Origin: Terrimonas rubra
GTDB lineage: Bacteria > Bacteroidota > Bacteroidia > Chitinophagales > Chitinophagaceae
Reading direction: 5' to 3'
NCBI RefSeq assembly: GCF_042686025.1
Contig: NZ_JBHUOZ010000001.1
Location: 1,674,001-1,738,000, forward strand
Length of the DNA: 64,000 nt
Shown: positions 1-8,472 of the stretch, piece after piece
Layout: every line of letters starts with the position of its first letter
Position numbering within the stretch: the first letter of the stretch is position 1
The notes under the pieces: model-generated
Told to the model about the DNA's origin: nothing
The model's database searches: none
Seen by the model: only the letters and a program-made list of their open reading frames with translations
Made by a program: the position numbers and the translations under genes

Positions 1-498
1 AATGATCCGGGTATTGTGGTGGAATGTCTGAATGGTTATCGTTTAAAAGAAACGCCACCATCCAACCTGCTGGAGATGACTGTTCCGTTAGGTGTGCCTG
101 AAGTAATAAAACAGGGTGAGGATATTACCATTGTTTCCTATGGTTCCACCTTACGTATTATCCAGGAATCTGTTAACTCCCTGGAGGCAACCGGTATCAG
201 CTGCGAAATTATAGATGTACAAACATTATTGCCTTTTGATATCAATCATGTTATTGTAGAATCGCTGAAAAAAACCAGCCGGATAGTTTTTGTAGATGAA
301 GATGTACCGGGTGGTGCTGCGGCTTATATGTTCAATAAAGTGATGGAAGAGCAGGGTGGCTACCGGTATTTAGATGTGGCTCCCCGTACCATAACCGCAA
401 AAGCGCATCGTCCGGCTTATGGCAGCGATGGCGATTACTTTAGTAAACCCAATGCCGAAGACATTGAAACGGTGATCCGTGAAATGATGGCAGAATAA
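1..498 (+). CDS. 2-oxoacid dehydrogenase E1 component, beta part (3' end only)
   Basis: The frame is open from base 1, so only the last 165 residues are present. They form the end of the pyrimidine-binding domain and the whole transketolase C-terminal domain of an E1 beta chain (motifs VSYGSTLRI, EIIDVQTLLPFD, FVDEDVPGGAAAYM). Such enzymes decarboxylate pyruvate or branched-chain 2-oxoacids with thiamine diphosphate and pass the acyl group to lipoyl-E2. In Bacteroidota the alpha and beta parts are often fused, and the missing 5' end prevents deciding that here. The substrate (branched-chain acids or pyruvate) cannot be fixed from this fragment. A strong terminator follows 9 bases after the stop. 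Confidence 0.9.
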   Translation, partial: NDPGIVVECLNGYRLKETPPSNLLEMTVPLGVPEVIKQGEDITIVSYGSTLRIIQESVNSLEATGISCEIIDVQTLLPFDINHVIVESLKKTSRIVFVDEDVPGGAAAYMFNKVMEEQGGYRYLDVAPRTITAKAHRPAYGSDGDYFSKPNAEDIETVIREMMAE

Positions 499-506
499 AA
501 ATAGTC

Positions 507-534
507 AGCCCCTCCGCAAGAGGGGCTTTTTTTT
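507..534 (+). terminator. Rho-independent terminator after E1 gene
   Basis: An 8-bp stem (507-514 with 520-527, AGCCCCTC/GAGGGGCT) with loop CGCAA is followed by eight T residues. Confidence 0.9.
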
Positions 535-618
535 GATGGTTACCCCGGCTTCTCTACTTAATCTTTTCGGAGTAGATTCATGGTCATGTAATTAAGGTAA
601 AAACTTAATTGACTCATT

Positions 619-651
619 GCCAAATTATCAAATTGCCTGATTATCTATTAG
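619..651. repeat. Short-word array, AAATTATC/AATT family
   Basis: A degenerate run of the words CAAATTATC, AAATTGCC, TGATTATC and TATTAG. It resembles the array at 29991-30026, which is more regular. It lies in the gap before the dodecin gene, and no function is visible. Confidence 0.4.
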
Positions 652-703
652 TCATTTTTTTAAACTAACTTAGGGTATTGTTCATTCATAAAAAAATTAA
701 GCT

Positions 704-904
704 ATGCCTATTGTAAAAGTTATTGAAGTGATTGCTTCTTCTGAGATCGGGATAGATGATGCCATTCAGCAGGCGGTTACCGAAGCATCAAAAACGATCC
801 GTAATATTGATTCGGTGTATGTAAAGGATATTAAAGCACATGTAAAAGATGGGAAGGTCAGTACCTACGGTATTGTGGCAAAAATATCTTTCCGTATTGA
901 CTAA
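704..904 (+). CDS. Dodecin-family flavin-binding protein
   Basis: The 66 residues match dodecin in length and pattern: an N-terminal VKVIEVIASSE strand, one helix (DDAIQQAVTEASKTI), then two strands ending in AKISFRID. Dodecins form hollow dodecamers that store riboflavin or FMN in the cytoplasm. The flavin-stacking tryptophan of classic dodecins (LDWFEVKEI in Thermus) is replaced here by Ser37 in NIDSVYVKDI. Many Bacteroidota homologues share this sequence, so flavin binding is less certain than the fold. The gene is monocistronic, with a weak hairpin terminator behind it. Confidence 0.85.
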   Translation: MPIVKVIEVIASSEIGIDDAIQQAVTEASKTIRNIDSVYVKDIKAHVKDGKVSTYGIVAKISFRID

Positions 905-923
905 AGTGTAAAAATGTTTTGTA

Positions 924-952
924 AAAGAGGGCCTTTATGGCCCTTTTCTTTT
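924..952 (+). terminator. Terminator after dodecin gene
   Basis: A stem AGGGCC (928-933) pairs with GGCCCT (939-944) around loop TTTAT and is followed by a T-rich stretch. It lies 20 bases beyond the dodecin stop codon. Confidence 0.7.
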
Positions 953-1035
953 GCAGGCCTGTGGCTAATACCGGCTGTAATCAAAATAAACCGGAATAAC
1001 ACAGAAGTAATAACTTAGCAATAAATTGAACCGCC

Positions 1036-1659
1036 TTGCAAACCGACTTCTTACGAATCATAGATATACTGGGTACTTTTGCCTTTGCCGTATCGGGAGC
1101 ATCGATGGCCATTAATAAAAAGCTGGATGTATTTGGTGTATTGGTGATTGCATTTGTTACTTCGGTAGGCGGTGGTACGATCCGTGATATTATGATCGGT
1201 AACCTGCCGGTGAGCTGGTTACAAAATGAAGTGACCATCCTGGTGATCCTCATATCAACCGGCATCACTTTGTTTTTCCGGCACCGTTTGCAGCAATTGC
1301 CCGTCACCTTGTTTTTATTTGATGCCATGGGTTTAGGGTTATTTACTATCGCGGGTGTGGAACTGGCGGCAGATAAAGGGTTCAGTACCGGTATTTGTAT
1401 TTCACTGGGTACCATCACTGCCTGTTTTGGTGGGGTGCTGCGTGATGTATTATTAAACCAGGTACCTCTTATATTCAGGAAGGAAATTTATGCTACCGCC
1501 TGTGTGGCCGGGGCATTGATCTATTTTTTATTTAAATCTTTACATGTTGACAGTGGCTTAATCAAGATACTTTGTATACTCAGTATCGTTATTATCCGGG
1601 TACTGGCAGTAAAATACAAGTGGGCTATTCCACAGATCGGCAGTTTAAAACGTGAATGA
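1036..1659 (+). CDS. TRIC/UPF0126 family inner-membrane channel protein
   Basis: A 207-residue, very hydrophobic protein built from two tandem UPF0126 units. Each unit carries the family's conserved glycine/arginine motif (SVGGGTIRD near residue 47 and CFGGVLRD near residue 132). Prokaryotic TRIC homologues form trimeric cation channels in the inner membrane; the bacterial physiological role is not settled. A stop codon lies in frame at 1027, so TTG at 1036 is the only start that keeps the first membrane segment complete. The last codon overlaps the ATGA start of the PhzF-like gene, so the two are probably translated together. Confidence 0.85.
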   Translation: MQTDFLRIIDILGTFAFAVSGASMAINKKLDVFGVLVIAFVTSVGGGTIRDIMIGNLPVSWLQNEVTILVILISTGITLFFRHRLQQLPVTLFLFDAMGLGLFTIAGVELAADKGFSTGICISLGTITACFGGVLRDVLLNQVPLIFRKEIYATACVAGALIYFLFKSLHVDSGLIKILCILSIVIIRVLAVKYKWAIPQIGSLKRE

Positions 1660-2477
1660 TGCAGTTAACAATATACCAGGCAGATGCTTTTAGCGACCGG
1701 TTATTCGGTGGCAACCCGGCGGCGGTAGTTCCGCTGGAAAGATGGATCAGTGATGGACTGATGCAACAACTGGCCATGGAAAATAACCTGGCCGAAACGG
1801 TGTTCTTTGTGCCGGAGAAAGATGGCTTTGCCATCCGGTGGTTTACGCCGGAGAGTGAGATCAATTTATGTGGTCATGCCACACTGGCCAGTGCCTATAT
1901 ATTATTTGAAAAACTGGCTTACGAAAAAGAACAGATCACTTTTTACTCGCAAAGCGGGCCGCTGGTGGTAACCAGGCTGACCGGCGAAACGGCAGACACT
2001 GTCTTTAAGGCCGAGATGGACTTCCCTTCCTGGATGCCGGAACGCTATGATGCTTACCCGGAAGAAATGCTGCAGGCTTTGGGTATTAAAGAAATTGTAG
2101 GCGTGTATAAAAACCGTGACCTGTTAGTTGAACTACCCGATGAAACGGCGGTTCAGCAGGCTGTTCCCGACTTTACCCTGCTAAAGAAACTGGGTTATAA
2201 AGTAATCATTACAGCGCCCGGTAAAACGGTGGATTTTGTGTCCCGCTTTTTTGCTCCATCGTTTGGCGTGGATGAGGACCCGGTAACCGGCTCGGCACAT
2301 GCACAACTGATACCGTTCTGGAGTCATAAATTAAATAAAACCACCATGGAGGCAAAACAGTTATCAAAACGTGGCGGGCATTTATGGGTACAACAGAAAG
2401 GAGAGCGGGTAATAATGGGCGGCAATTGCGTATTTTATATGCAGGGTAAGGTACAGTTGCCGGAAGACGTGGGTTAG
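1656..2477 (+). CDS. PhzF-family isomerase/epimerase-like protein
   Basis: A 273-residue protein with the PhzF (diaminopimelate-epimerase-like) fold. The catalytic glutamate is Glu47 in NLAETVFF. The substrate-binding CGHATLA motif is near residue 72 and the second-domain DPVTGSAHAQ near residue 205. PhzF proper isomerises a phenazine precursor, but no phenazine genes are nearby, so the substrate is unknown; this matches the widespread YddE-like branch. Two adjacent ATGs (1656, 1659) are possible starts. The stop overlaps the stop of the convergent DCC gene by 4 bases. Confidence 0.9.
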   Translation: MMQLTIYQADAFSDRLFGGNPAAVVPLERWISDGLMQQLAMENNLAETVFFVPEKDGFAIRWFTPESEINLCGHATLASAYILFEKLAYEKEQITFYSQSGPLVVTRLTGETADTVFKAEMDFPSWMPERYDAYPEEMLQALGIKEIVGVYKNRDLLVELPDETAVQQAVPDFTLLKKLGYKVIITAPGKTVDFVSRFFAPSFGVDEDPVTGSAHAQLIPFWSHKLNKTTMEAKQLSKRGGHLWVQQKGERVIMGGNCVFYMQGKVQLPEDVG

Positions 2478-2908
2478 ACCTGGTCTAAAAAACGTGCTTT
2501 TATATCAGGTGTGGGTATCATACAGGCTTCCTGTTTACCAAACCATTTGTAGCGGTTATTGGCTATTAAACGGTAAACGGCGTTCCGTATAAAAGGCGGT
2601 ACAATTAAAAAGGCGTAGAAAATTTTATAAATGCCAAGGTATTTACAAACCCTTAATGCCGCTGTTGATTGTGTATAGGCTTTACCTTTTTCAATGAATA
2701 CAAAAGACTGTAAATTATTGTCAGACAGGTTATATTGTTTTAATAAGGCTTTACCTGTTTCACTTTGCAAAGCCGCAAAATGAATTTGTTGTTTTTTATC
2801 GTGTCTGATCACAAACTTCACCCGTCCGTTGCAGAGGTTACAAACGCCGTCAAAAAGTATAATAAGCTCAGGTAATGCCGGCATGCATTTTTTTACAAAG
2901 TTACACAA
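2474..2908 (-). CDS. DCC-family (DUF393) thiol-oxidoreductase-like protein
   Basis: The 144 residues carry the family signature DGVCNLCNGRVKF near residue 20, which gives the DCC family its Asp-Cys-Cys name and provides a CxxC pair. The fold is predicted to be thioredoxin-like, and members are annotated as putative thiol-disulfide oxidoreductases without a defined substrate. The start overlaps the end of the upstream alpha/beta hydrolase gene by 8 bases, so the two are likely one transcript. An internal in-frame ATG (MPALPELIILFDG, codon 9) could be the true start. Confidence 0.85.
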   Translation of the reverse strand: MCNFVKKCMPALPELIILFDGVCNLCNGRVKFVIRHDKKQQIHFAALQSETGKALLKQYNLSDNNLQSFVFIEKGKAYTQSTAALRVCKYLGIYKIFYAFLIVPPFIRNAVYRLIANNRYKWFGKQEACMIPTPDIKARFLDQV

Positions 2909-3545
2909 GGGATGCTAAAATGTAGTCACTTACTTCCTGAGCCCTGTTCATCACCATCATATGGGTACCGTCTTTCACAATATGGGTGGCTTTGATTTTT
3001 TTAATAGGAAATACCTGGTCTTTGTCGCCGTGAATATGTACAATATTCTCCGGCTGCCAGTGGTTTTTCCAGGTTACTATCTGGTTAATGGACCAGCTTA
3101 AATAATCCTTATCTACATTACGGCGATAGGCATTGGCAAAGTCTCTTTCTTTCTCATTCGTCACTCCCAGGCGTTTGTTTGCCAGGTTCTCCGAAAATTT
3201 ATTGGGCTTGGAAGGTGTGATCTTGTGTAAACGAAGTTTGCCTGAAATGCCCATCCATTTAGGTCTTTCCAGGTGTGTTTTGATACTGGAAATAAGGATG
3301 ATTTTTTTTACCGGCCTCAAACGGGCAATCTCAATACTCATCATTCCACCGAATGACACACCAATAAGTATAGGGTTCTCTTCCGTTACAGGAGCGATCA
3401 TTCTGGCAGCATACTCCTCCAGGGTCTCTTTTTCGTTAGGTATCAGCCAGGGTAAATGTTTTAATTCCCAGCCTGGTAAGACCAGGTTGCTAAAAATCTT
3501 TTCATCGGTTCCCAAACCTCCTATACAATAAACAATGTTGGACAT
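2901..3545 (-). CDS. Alpha/beta hydrolase
   Basis: A 214-residue cytoplasmic protein with the hydrolase nucleophile elbow GVSFGG (Ser64), an acid-containing HGDKDQVFP loop near residue 172, and a C-terminal catalytic histidine in DGTHMM. It is short for the family and lacks an obvious large lid domain. The substrate cannot be predicted. It is the first gene of a two-gene unit with the DCC protein. Confidence 0.85.
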   Translation of the reverse strand: MSNIVYCIGGLGTDEKIFSNLVLPGWELKHLPWLIPNEKETLEEYAARMIAPVTEENPILIGVSFGGMMSIEIARLRPVKKIILISSIKTHLERPKWMGISGKLRLHKITPSKPNKFSENLANKRLGVTNEKERDFANAYRRNVDKDYLSWSINQIVTWKNHWQPENIVHIHGDKDQVFPIKKIKATHIVKDGTHMMVMNRAQEVSDYILASLV

Positions 3546-3659
3546 AAACGAATTTAAGTGAAAAAGGAAACAGTTTTGCTTATTGATATACTAAATAATG
3601 CTAAATATCAGTATTTTATGATACAGGCCGGTATAAAGCCAAACTAATGTTAATACAGG

Positions 3660-3690
3660 GATAAATAAAAACCCCTCCGGAGAGGGGTTT
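3660..3690 (-). terminator. Terminator after aspartate kinase gene
   Basis: A 9-bp stem (3669-3677 with 3682-3690) around loop CGGA. Read on the minus strand it is followed by a T-rich tail. It starts 22 bases beyond the stop codon. Confidence 0.85.
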
Positions 3691-3711
3691 CAAAATAGTC
3701 TGTCAGGCAGA

Positions 3712-5034
3712 TTAATCAAGGCCAAACATGCCTTTATTCAACTGCTGTAATATTAATTGTTTGTGGCTGGCCTGTACCAGTAAGGAAATATTATGCGGAC
3801 TGCCACCATAGGATACCATCCGGATAGGTATATTACGGATAGAGCCGAACAGGCGTTTAATGATATCTTCCGTTTCAGAGATCTCATTGCCTACCACAGA
3901 AATGATAGATTGGTTTTCGTCTACCTCTACCGTACCAAATGGTTCCAGTTCTTTGATGATATCTTTCAGGCTGTCGGTCTGATCAATGGTTAAGGAAACC
4001 GCTACTTCCGAAGTGGTGATCATATCAATCGGTGTGCGGTATTTTTCAAACACTTCAAAGATCTTTCTTAAAAAACCATAAGCCAGTAACATACGGCTGC
4101 TTTTAATACGGATAGCGATGATATTATCCTTTGCTGCTACTGCTTTTACACCAACGCTGCCGGCTTTTTCTGTTATTAATGTACCCTTGGCAGCAGGCTG
4201 CATGGTATTTAATAATTTAACCGGTACTTTATAATGTTGTGCAGGCCAGATAGAAGCAGGGTGTAATATCTTGGCGCCGAAATAGGCCAGCTCGGCTGCT
4301 TCCTCAAAACTTAACTGCTCAATGGGTACCGTTTTATTTACAATACGCGGGTCGTTATTATGCATGCCATCAATATCGGTCCATATTTCACAAACCGATG
4401 CTTTAATAGCCGCAGCAATCAGTGATGCGGAATAATCACTGCCGCCACGTTTCAGGTTGTCTACCTCGCCTTTGGCATTGCGGCAGATATACCCTTGTGT
4501 AACAAATATTTTTTTGTCTTTATGTTTATCCAGTATTTGCGTCAGCTTTACTTTAATGCTGCCGATCTGTGGTTCATCGTACTGGTCAATACTCATAAAC
4601 TCCAGGGCAGGAAGCAGTAAATGATCAATACCCTGTTCTTCCAGGTAAATGCTGAACAGTTTAGTGGATAATAATTCTCCTTGCGCTAAAATATCCTTAC
4701 TCAGGGCTTCACTGAAAGATATTTTAAGAATGATATTTAAAAACTCGAAGTGCTCTGTAACAATACCTTTGGCCTTTTCCACCATCTCCGGCTTGGTTAC
4801 CAACTGGCTGATAAAATCTTCATAATGCGCCTGTAACTTATCAATGGTTTCCTTGGCACCGGCACGGTCGTGCTGGGCGATCTGGTCGCCGATAGTTACT
4901 AAAGCATTTGTTGTACCCGATAAGGCAGACAATACCACAATGGCTGGCTCTGTTTCTTTGGTTACCAGGCCGGCTATATGGTGCATACGTTCCGGCTTTC
5001 CCACACTGGTGCCGCCAAACTTCATTACTTTCAT
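3712..5034 (-). CDS. Aspartate kinase (monofunctional)
   Basis: A 440-residue aspartokinase catalysing ATP-dependent phosphorylation of L-aspartate, the first step to lysine, threonine, methionine and diaminopimelate. The N-terminus MKVMKFGGTSVG carries the nucleotide-binding lysine motif. KRGGSDYSASLIA near residue 195 and EIWTDIDGMHNNDPR near residue 217 belong to the kinase domain. The C-terminal ~140 residues form two ACT domains (IRIKSSRML..., IISVVGNEI...), the usual site of feedback inhibition. There is no homoserine dehydrogenase fusion. A -7 box lies 44-51 bases upstream. Confidence 0.95.
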   Translation of the reverse strand: MKVMKFGGTSVGKPERMHHIAGLVTKETEPAIVVLSALSGTTNALVTIGDQIAQHDRAGAKETIDKLQAHYEDFISQLVTKPEMVEKAKGIVTEHFEFLNIILKISFSEALSKDILAQGELLSTKLFSIYLEEQGIDHLLLPALEFMSIDQYDEPQIGSIKVKLTQILDKHKDKKIFVTQGYICRNAKGEVDNLKRGGSDYSASLIAAAIKASVCEIWTDIDGMHNNDPRIVNKTVPIEQLSFEEAAELAYFGAKILHPASIWPAQHYKVPVKLLNTMQPAAKGTLITEKAGSVGVKAVAAKDNIIAIRIKSSRMLLAYGFLRKIFEVFEKYRTPIDMITTSEVAVSLTIDQTDSLKDIIKELEPFGTVEVDENQSIISVVGNEISETEDIIKRLFGSIRNIPIRMVSYGGSPHNISLLVQASHKQLILQQLNKGMFGLD

Positions 5035-5077
5035 TTGTTCCCCCCTCCAATATTATTTAATGGTAAAAATTTGGCTG

Positions 5078-5085
5078 CAAAGATA
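5078..5085 (-). promoter_or_regulatory. Bacteroidota -7 box for aspartate kinase
   Basis: TATCTTTG on the minus strand fits TAnnTTTG and would give a leader of about 35-40 bases. No convincing -33 TTG is at the ideal distance. Confidence 0.55.
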
Positions 5086-5101
5086 ATGGTAGCAACCATG
5101 C

Positions 5102-5136
5102 AAAACCCCGCAAAAAATGTTATTTGCGGGGTTTTT
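5102..5136 (-). terminator. Hairpin between phosphodiesterase and aspartate kinase genes
   Basis: A perfect 13-bp stem (5102-5114 with 5123-5135) with an 8-base loop and T-rich flanks on both strands. It probably ends the upstream minus-strand phosphodiesterase transcript. Confidence 0.6.
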
Positions 5137-5170
5137 ATCTTTTTAGCCGGTAAAAGGCTGTAACGGGTGT

Positions 5171-5290
5171 TAGTTTAAACAATGGACAAATCACAATTGA
5201 CAGTTGACAATGGACAAGTCACAATTCACTACTCACCACACAATTTTCAGGTTCTCTTTAACCTTTGAACCTTTTGAACTTCTTGAACCT
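5171..5290. repeat. Composite short-word array: TTGACA/CAATGGAC block then TTGAAC block
   Basis: The first block is built from variants of CAATTGACAGTTGACAATGG and CACAATTCAC. The second is built from TTTGAACCTTTTGAAC and CTTCTTGAACC. The same two blocks recur in the same order and orientation at 12028-12115 and 41863-41970. No protein is coded. Confidence 0.7.
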
Positions 5291-5297
5291 ATTACCT

Positions 5298-6566
5298 CTA
5301 CTTCAACACCGGCTTCAACACTTTCAGCTTACCATCAATTTTAAAATCATAGGACAGTCCCAGAATTTCGGCTACTAATGGGTACACGTTTACATTCTCA
5401 AAACCTTCGATTTCTACATTATTTTTAAAGGCAGGTCCCCAGGCAAAAAAGCTGGCCCGCATATCGGTTAGCCGGTTGTCAAAACCATGATAGCCCTTAT
5501 TGGTTGAGGGACGGGTGCCGATATTGAAGTAATAGGGAGGATTGGGTACCAGTACAATATCACCGGCACGGTTGTACCTGTCATCCTTCTTTTTAAAATG
5601 CCATACTTTGGGTGTTTTGCATAACATATAAGGAGTGTAGTGCTGCGCTTCTTTCTTCAGGGCTTTGTAGGTACTCTTAATCGTTTTTTTGCTTACTTGC
5701 TTACCATATAAATGCAGAGAAGTAGAACCAAAAGGCACAAAAAACTGTGTGGTATCAACGGCTTTCGGCATTTTAATTACTTTGTCCTTATCTACATTGG
5801 TCATACCATGATCAGATACTATAATATAGTTGACCGGCAGGCCCAGTTTATCTACTTCGGCTACCAGCTTACCAATGCTTTCGTCCACAAATTGTACAGC
5901 GTGTTTGGCTTCCTCCGAACCTACACCAAAGGAATGCAGTTCGTGGTCCACTTGCGGAAAATAAAAAGTAATGAGGTGCGGACGCCTGTCTTCGGGCAAC
6001 TGCAGCCATTTTTTTACTGCAGCAATGCGGTCGTCCATGCTGATTTTATCGTTGTAGTTGTAATAATAGGTGGGGCGTTTACCCTGTATATTGGCTTCGG
6101 AGCCTACCCAGTAAAAACTGGCACTTAATAATTGTTGCTGCTCGCTCAATACCCATAAAGGTGTGCCGCCATACCAGCTGCTGTCACCCACACGGGCTTT
6201 ATTACTCATGGTGTACATCTGGTTTTTTGCAGGATCAAAAAAGGTATTATTGATCAACCCGTGATGAGCGGGGTATAAACCGGTAACAATAGTGTAGTGA
6301 TTGGGAAACGTTAATGACGGATAGGAGGGACGCATAAATTTTGCCCGTATTCCCTGCCCGGAAAGTCGCAGTATATTCGTCGCACCATAACTGGCTGCCA
6401 TATCATTACGTAAACCATCAACAGAAATAAGGATAACATAGGGTTTGTTCTGCTGTTCTTTTGCATTACGCCTGCCGGCAACTATCTGTTCTGTGGTATC
6501 AACTGTCTGCTGGCCATAACTGACAGATAAAATCAGGAGTGCCAGGCCTGTGATCAATGTTCTCAT
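5298..6566 (-). CDS. Secreted type I phosphodiesterase/nucleotide pyrophosphatase (alkaline phosphatase superfamily)
   Basis: A 422-residue protein with signal peptide MRTLITGLALLILSVSYGQ, so it is exported. Metal-binding and nucleophile motifs of the ENPP family are visible: ISVDGLRND near residue 44, the nucleophile threonine in PSLTFPNHYTIVTGLYP near residue 80, FYFPQVDHELHSFG near 205, and VSDHGMTNV near 256. Likely substrates are phosphodiester or pyrophosphate bonds of nucleotides or lipids. The frame could start 54 codons earlier, but that would overlap the sigma factor gene and bury the signal peptide, so the ATG at 6566 is preferred. Confidence 0.9.
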   Translation of the reverse strand: MRTLITGLALLILSVSYGQQTVDTTEQIVAGRRNAKEQQNKPYVILISVDGLRNDMAASYGATNILRLSGQGIRAKFMRPSYPSLTFPNHYTIVTGLYPAHHGLINNTFFDPAKNQMYTMSNKARVGDSSWYGGTPLWVLSEQQQLLSASFYWVGSEANIQGKRPTYYYNYNDKISMDDRIAAVKKWLQLPEDRRPHLITFYFPQVDHELHSFGVGSEEAKHAVQFVDESIGKLVAEVDKLGLPVNYIIVSDHGMTNVDKDKVIKMPKAVDTTQFFVPFGSTSLHLYGKQVSKKTIKSTYKALKKEAQHYTPYMLCKTPKVWHFKKKDDRYNRAGDIVLVPNPPYYFNIGTRPSTNKGYHGFDNRLTDMRASFFAWGPAFKNNVEIEGFENVNVYPLVAEILGLSYDFKIDGKLKVLKPVLK

Positions 6567-6681
6567 GTTGTAATTTTTTAGCATAAACAACGCAAAGATT
6601 ACATAAGAATACAGGGATGGGCAAATTATTTTTTTGTAAGGAAATATGATCATGCTACCCTTCCGGAAGAACATATCAATG

Positions 6682-7953
6682 TTAATTCCTACAGGCAGAT
6701 AACTGTGTTTGTATGAATCGTTTATCAATGGCGGACACTGCGAGTTCCAAAGCCCTGTTATAACTTTTCACTGCTTCCGGTATATGTTTTAGCTGCTGGT
6801 ATACATGCGCCCTTGTGGCATAATATAAAAAGCGGTTATCAGTTGTTAAAAGCGTTTCCAGTTGATTGAGTGCCTCCAGGTCTACCAACTGTATATCCGT
6901 ATAAGCCTGCGCAATGATCTTGTTTAACTGCAGCAGGGGTGAGGGTGGCTCAATGGTTTCCAGGTGCCTGTACAGGTCCAGTATCCTGGGCCAGGGTGTT
7001 TGCGAAAAACTGGCGCTACTGCAGTGCACAGCGGAAATAAGGGCCTCAATATGGTACCTGTTTATCTCGCCGGTATGTGTTGCCTGTTCTAAATGATAAA
7101 AACCTTCCTGTATCAAAGGTTGAAGCCACAGGCTCCGGTCCTGTTTTTCCAGTGTCAGCCACTCCCCGGTATCGGTTATCCTTGCGGGAAATCTTGCTGC
7201 ATTAAAAAACATGAGCGCCAGCAAAGCATGTGTTTGTGGTAATGCAACAGGATGTTGTAATAAAAGTTTAGCCAGGCGCAGGGCCTCAAAACACATATCG
7301 TAGTTAATACCTGCATGAACACGTGTGGTTTTATACCCCTCATTAAATAAAAGATATAGTACGGTATGTACGGTATGAATATGCTGTTCCAGTATGGACT
7401 TATCTTTAGGTTGATATAAGACCTCCAGTTCTTTTAACTGTGCCTTACAGCGGGTGATGGCTTTTTTAATGGTTTCCCTGTTGCTGAGCAGGGCATTGGC
7501 TATTTCGGGAATACCAAACCCACACAGAACATATAAGGTAATGCTCACCTGGTTTTTAAGCGAGAAGGCAGGGTGACAGCAGGTGAGCAACAATTGCAGC
7601 TGGCTGTCGGCAATCAGTGTTTCATTGACAATAATATCATCATATACCTTATATCCCGTTACCTCTTGCTGTTCCTCATTAATATCACTATAACGTATCT
7701 CCCGTTTTAAACGGTTGATCAGTTTATGCCTGGCTACTGTCATTAACCAGGCTTCGGGCTGTTGCGGTATATTCCCGTAACGCCATTTGGTCAATGCCAT
7801 TTCAAAACTATCCTGCACGGCATCCAGTATCATGTCCAGTCGTGTTAATCCAAACTGGCGTGTCAATACAGCAGTCATCTTTCCCGCGCTGTGGCGGAAA
7901 AGATGTGCTGTTAAATGATCAACCTGTTTGATGGGATCAGGTGGTGTGCTCAT
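6682..7953 (-). CDS. ECF RNA polymerase sigma factor with long C-terminal extension (ECF42-like)
   Basis: A 423-residue sigma factor. Region 2 spans about residues 15-85 (MILDAVQDSFEMALTKW, PEAWLMTVARHKLINRLKR) and region 4 about 120-175 (LLLTCCHPAF, GFGIPEIANALL). They are followed by a ~230-residue helical, TPR-like extension that begins with the family motif YLLFNEGY. This architecture, together with the overlapping upstream YCII/DGPF gene, is that of ECF group 42, which has no membrane anti-sigma factor. In that group the extension itself is thought to control activity. The start overlaps the partner gene by 17 bases. Target genes are not evident. Confidence 0.88.
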   Translation of the reverse strand: MSTPPDPIKQVDHLTAHLFRHSAGKMTAVLTRQFGLTRLDMILDAVQDSFEMALTKWRYGNIPQQPEAWLMTVARHKLINRLKREIRYSDINEEQQEVTGYKVYDDIIVNETLIADSQLQLLLTCCHPAFSLKNQVSITLYVLCGFGIPEIANALLSNRETIKKAITRCKAQLKELEVLYQPKDKSILEQHIHTVHTVLYLLFNEGYKTTRVHAGINYDMCFEALRLAKLLLQHPVALPQTHALLALMFFNAARFPARITDTGEWLTLEKQDRSLWLQPLIQEGFYHLEQATHTGEINRYHIEALISAVHCSSASFSQTPWPRILDLYRHLETIEPPSPLLQLNKIIAQAYTDIQLVDLEALNQLETLLTTDNRFLYYATRAHVYQQLKHIPEAVKSYNRALELAVSAIDKRFIQTQLSACRN

Positions 7954-8284
7954 CTACCTCGGTAATTTGTCTTATTTCAATGGTATTGCCCCTGGCTACA
8001 TCCGGGCAGGTTTTGGCAATGCCTACAGCTTCTTCCAGTGAGTTAGCGAGTAAAATATAAAAGCCGCTGATACACTCCTTACTTTCAATATAAGGGCCAT
8101 CTGTTACTACGCCGTTTTTGATAGAAGCGCCCTTGTCGTCCAGCGGATTGGCCAGTTTGTATTGCCCTTTTTCAATTAACCCGTTTACCCAGGTAATATG
8201 CTCTTCAATACAAGCCTGCATATCTTCTGCTGTCATACTACCGTAATCGGCATTTTCGCGAATAAGCATTAAAAACTCGTTCAT
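7937..8284 (-). CDS. YCII-related (DGPF domain) protein, sigma factor partner
   Basis: A 115-residue YCII/DGPF protein with the hallmark DGPYIESKECISGFYIL near residue 62 and an acidic-histidine N-terminal half (CIEEHITWVNGLIEKG). Members have a ferredoxin-like fold. Their role beside ECF42 sigma factors is undefined, and some are candidate small-molecule sensors or enzymes. The 17-base overlap with the sigma gene indicates translational coupling. The ATG at 8284 is the only sensible start. Confidence 0.88.
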   Translation of the reverse strand: MNEFLMLIRENADYGSMTAEDMQACIEEHITWVNGLIEKGQYKLANPLDDKGASIKNGVVTDGPYIESKECISGFYILLANSLEEAVGIAKTCPDVARGNTIEIRQITEVDEHTT

Positions 8285-8436
8285 TTCTTTTTAATTTATA
8301 GTGATGAATGCCCTTATAACAACCGGAGGGATAAACAGGGGACATTTTTTAATGAGATAATTTGGAAATTAGTTAATTTATGAGAAACATGAAAAACTTA
8401 CGCGAGCCGGTTCGTGAGACGGGAATCATGGCATGG

Positions 8437-8472
8437 AAAAATAAGGCCCCTCTTCAGAGGGGCCTTATTTTA
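8437..8472 (-). terminator. Terminator overlapping the acs stop codon
   Basis: A perfect 15-bp stem (8438-8452 with 8457-8471) with loop TTCA. The core is GGCCCCTC/GAGGGGCC flanked by A/T pairs, and the acs stop codon lies in its right arm. Confidence 0.85.

Noticed and set aside
6567..6728. N-terminal extension of the phosphodiesterase
   Set aside because: It would overlap the sigma factor gene by 47 bases and place the signal peptide internally.
8401..8435. tRNA-like stretch with GGTTCGTGAGAC
   Set aside because: No acceptor stem, anticodon arm or CCA context can be folded around it.
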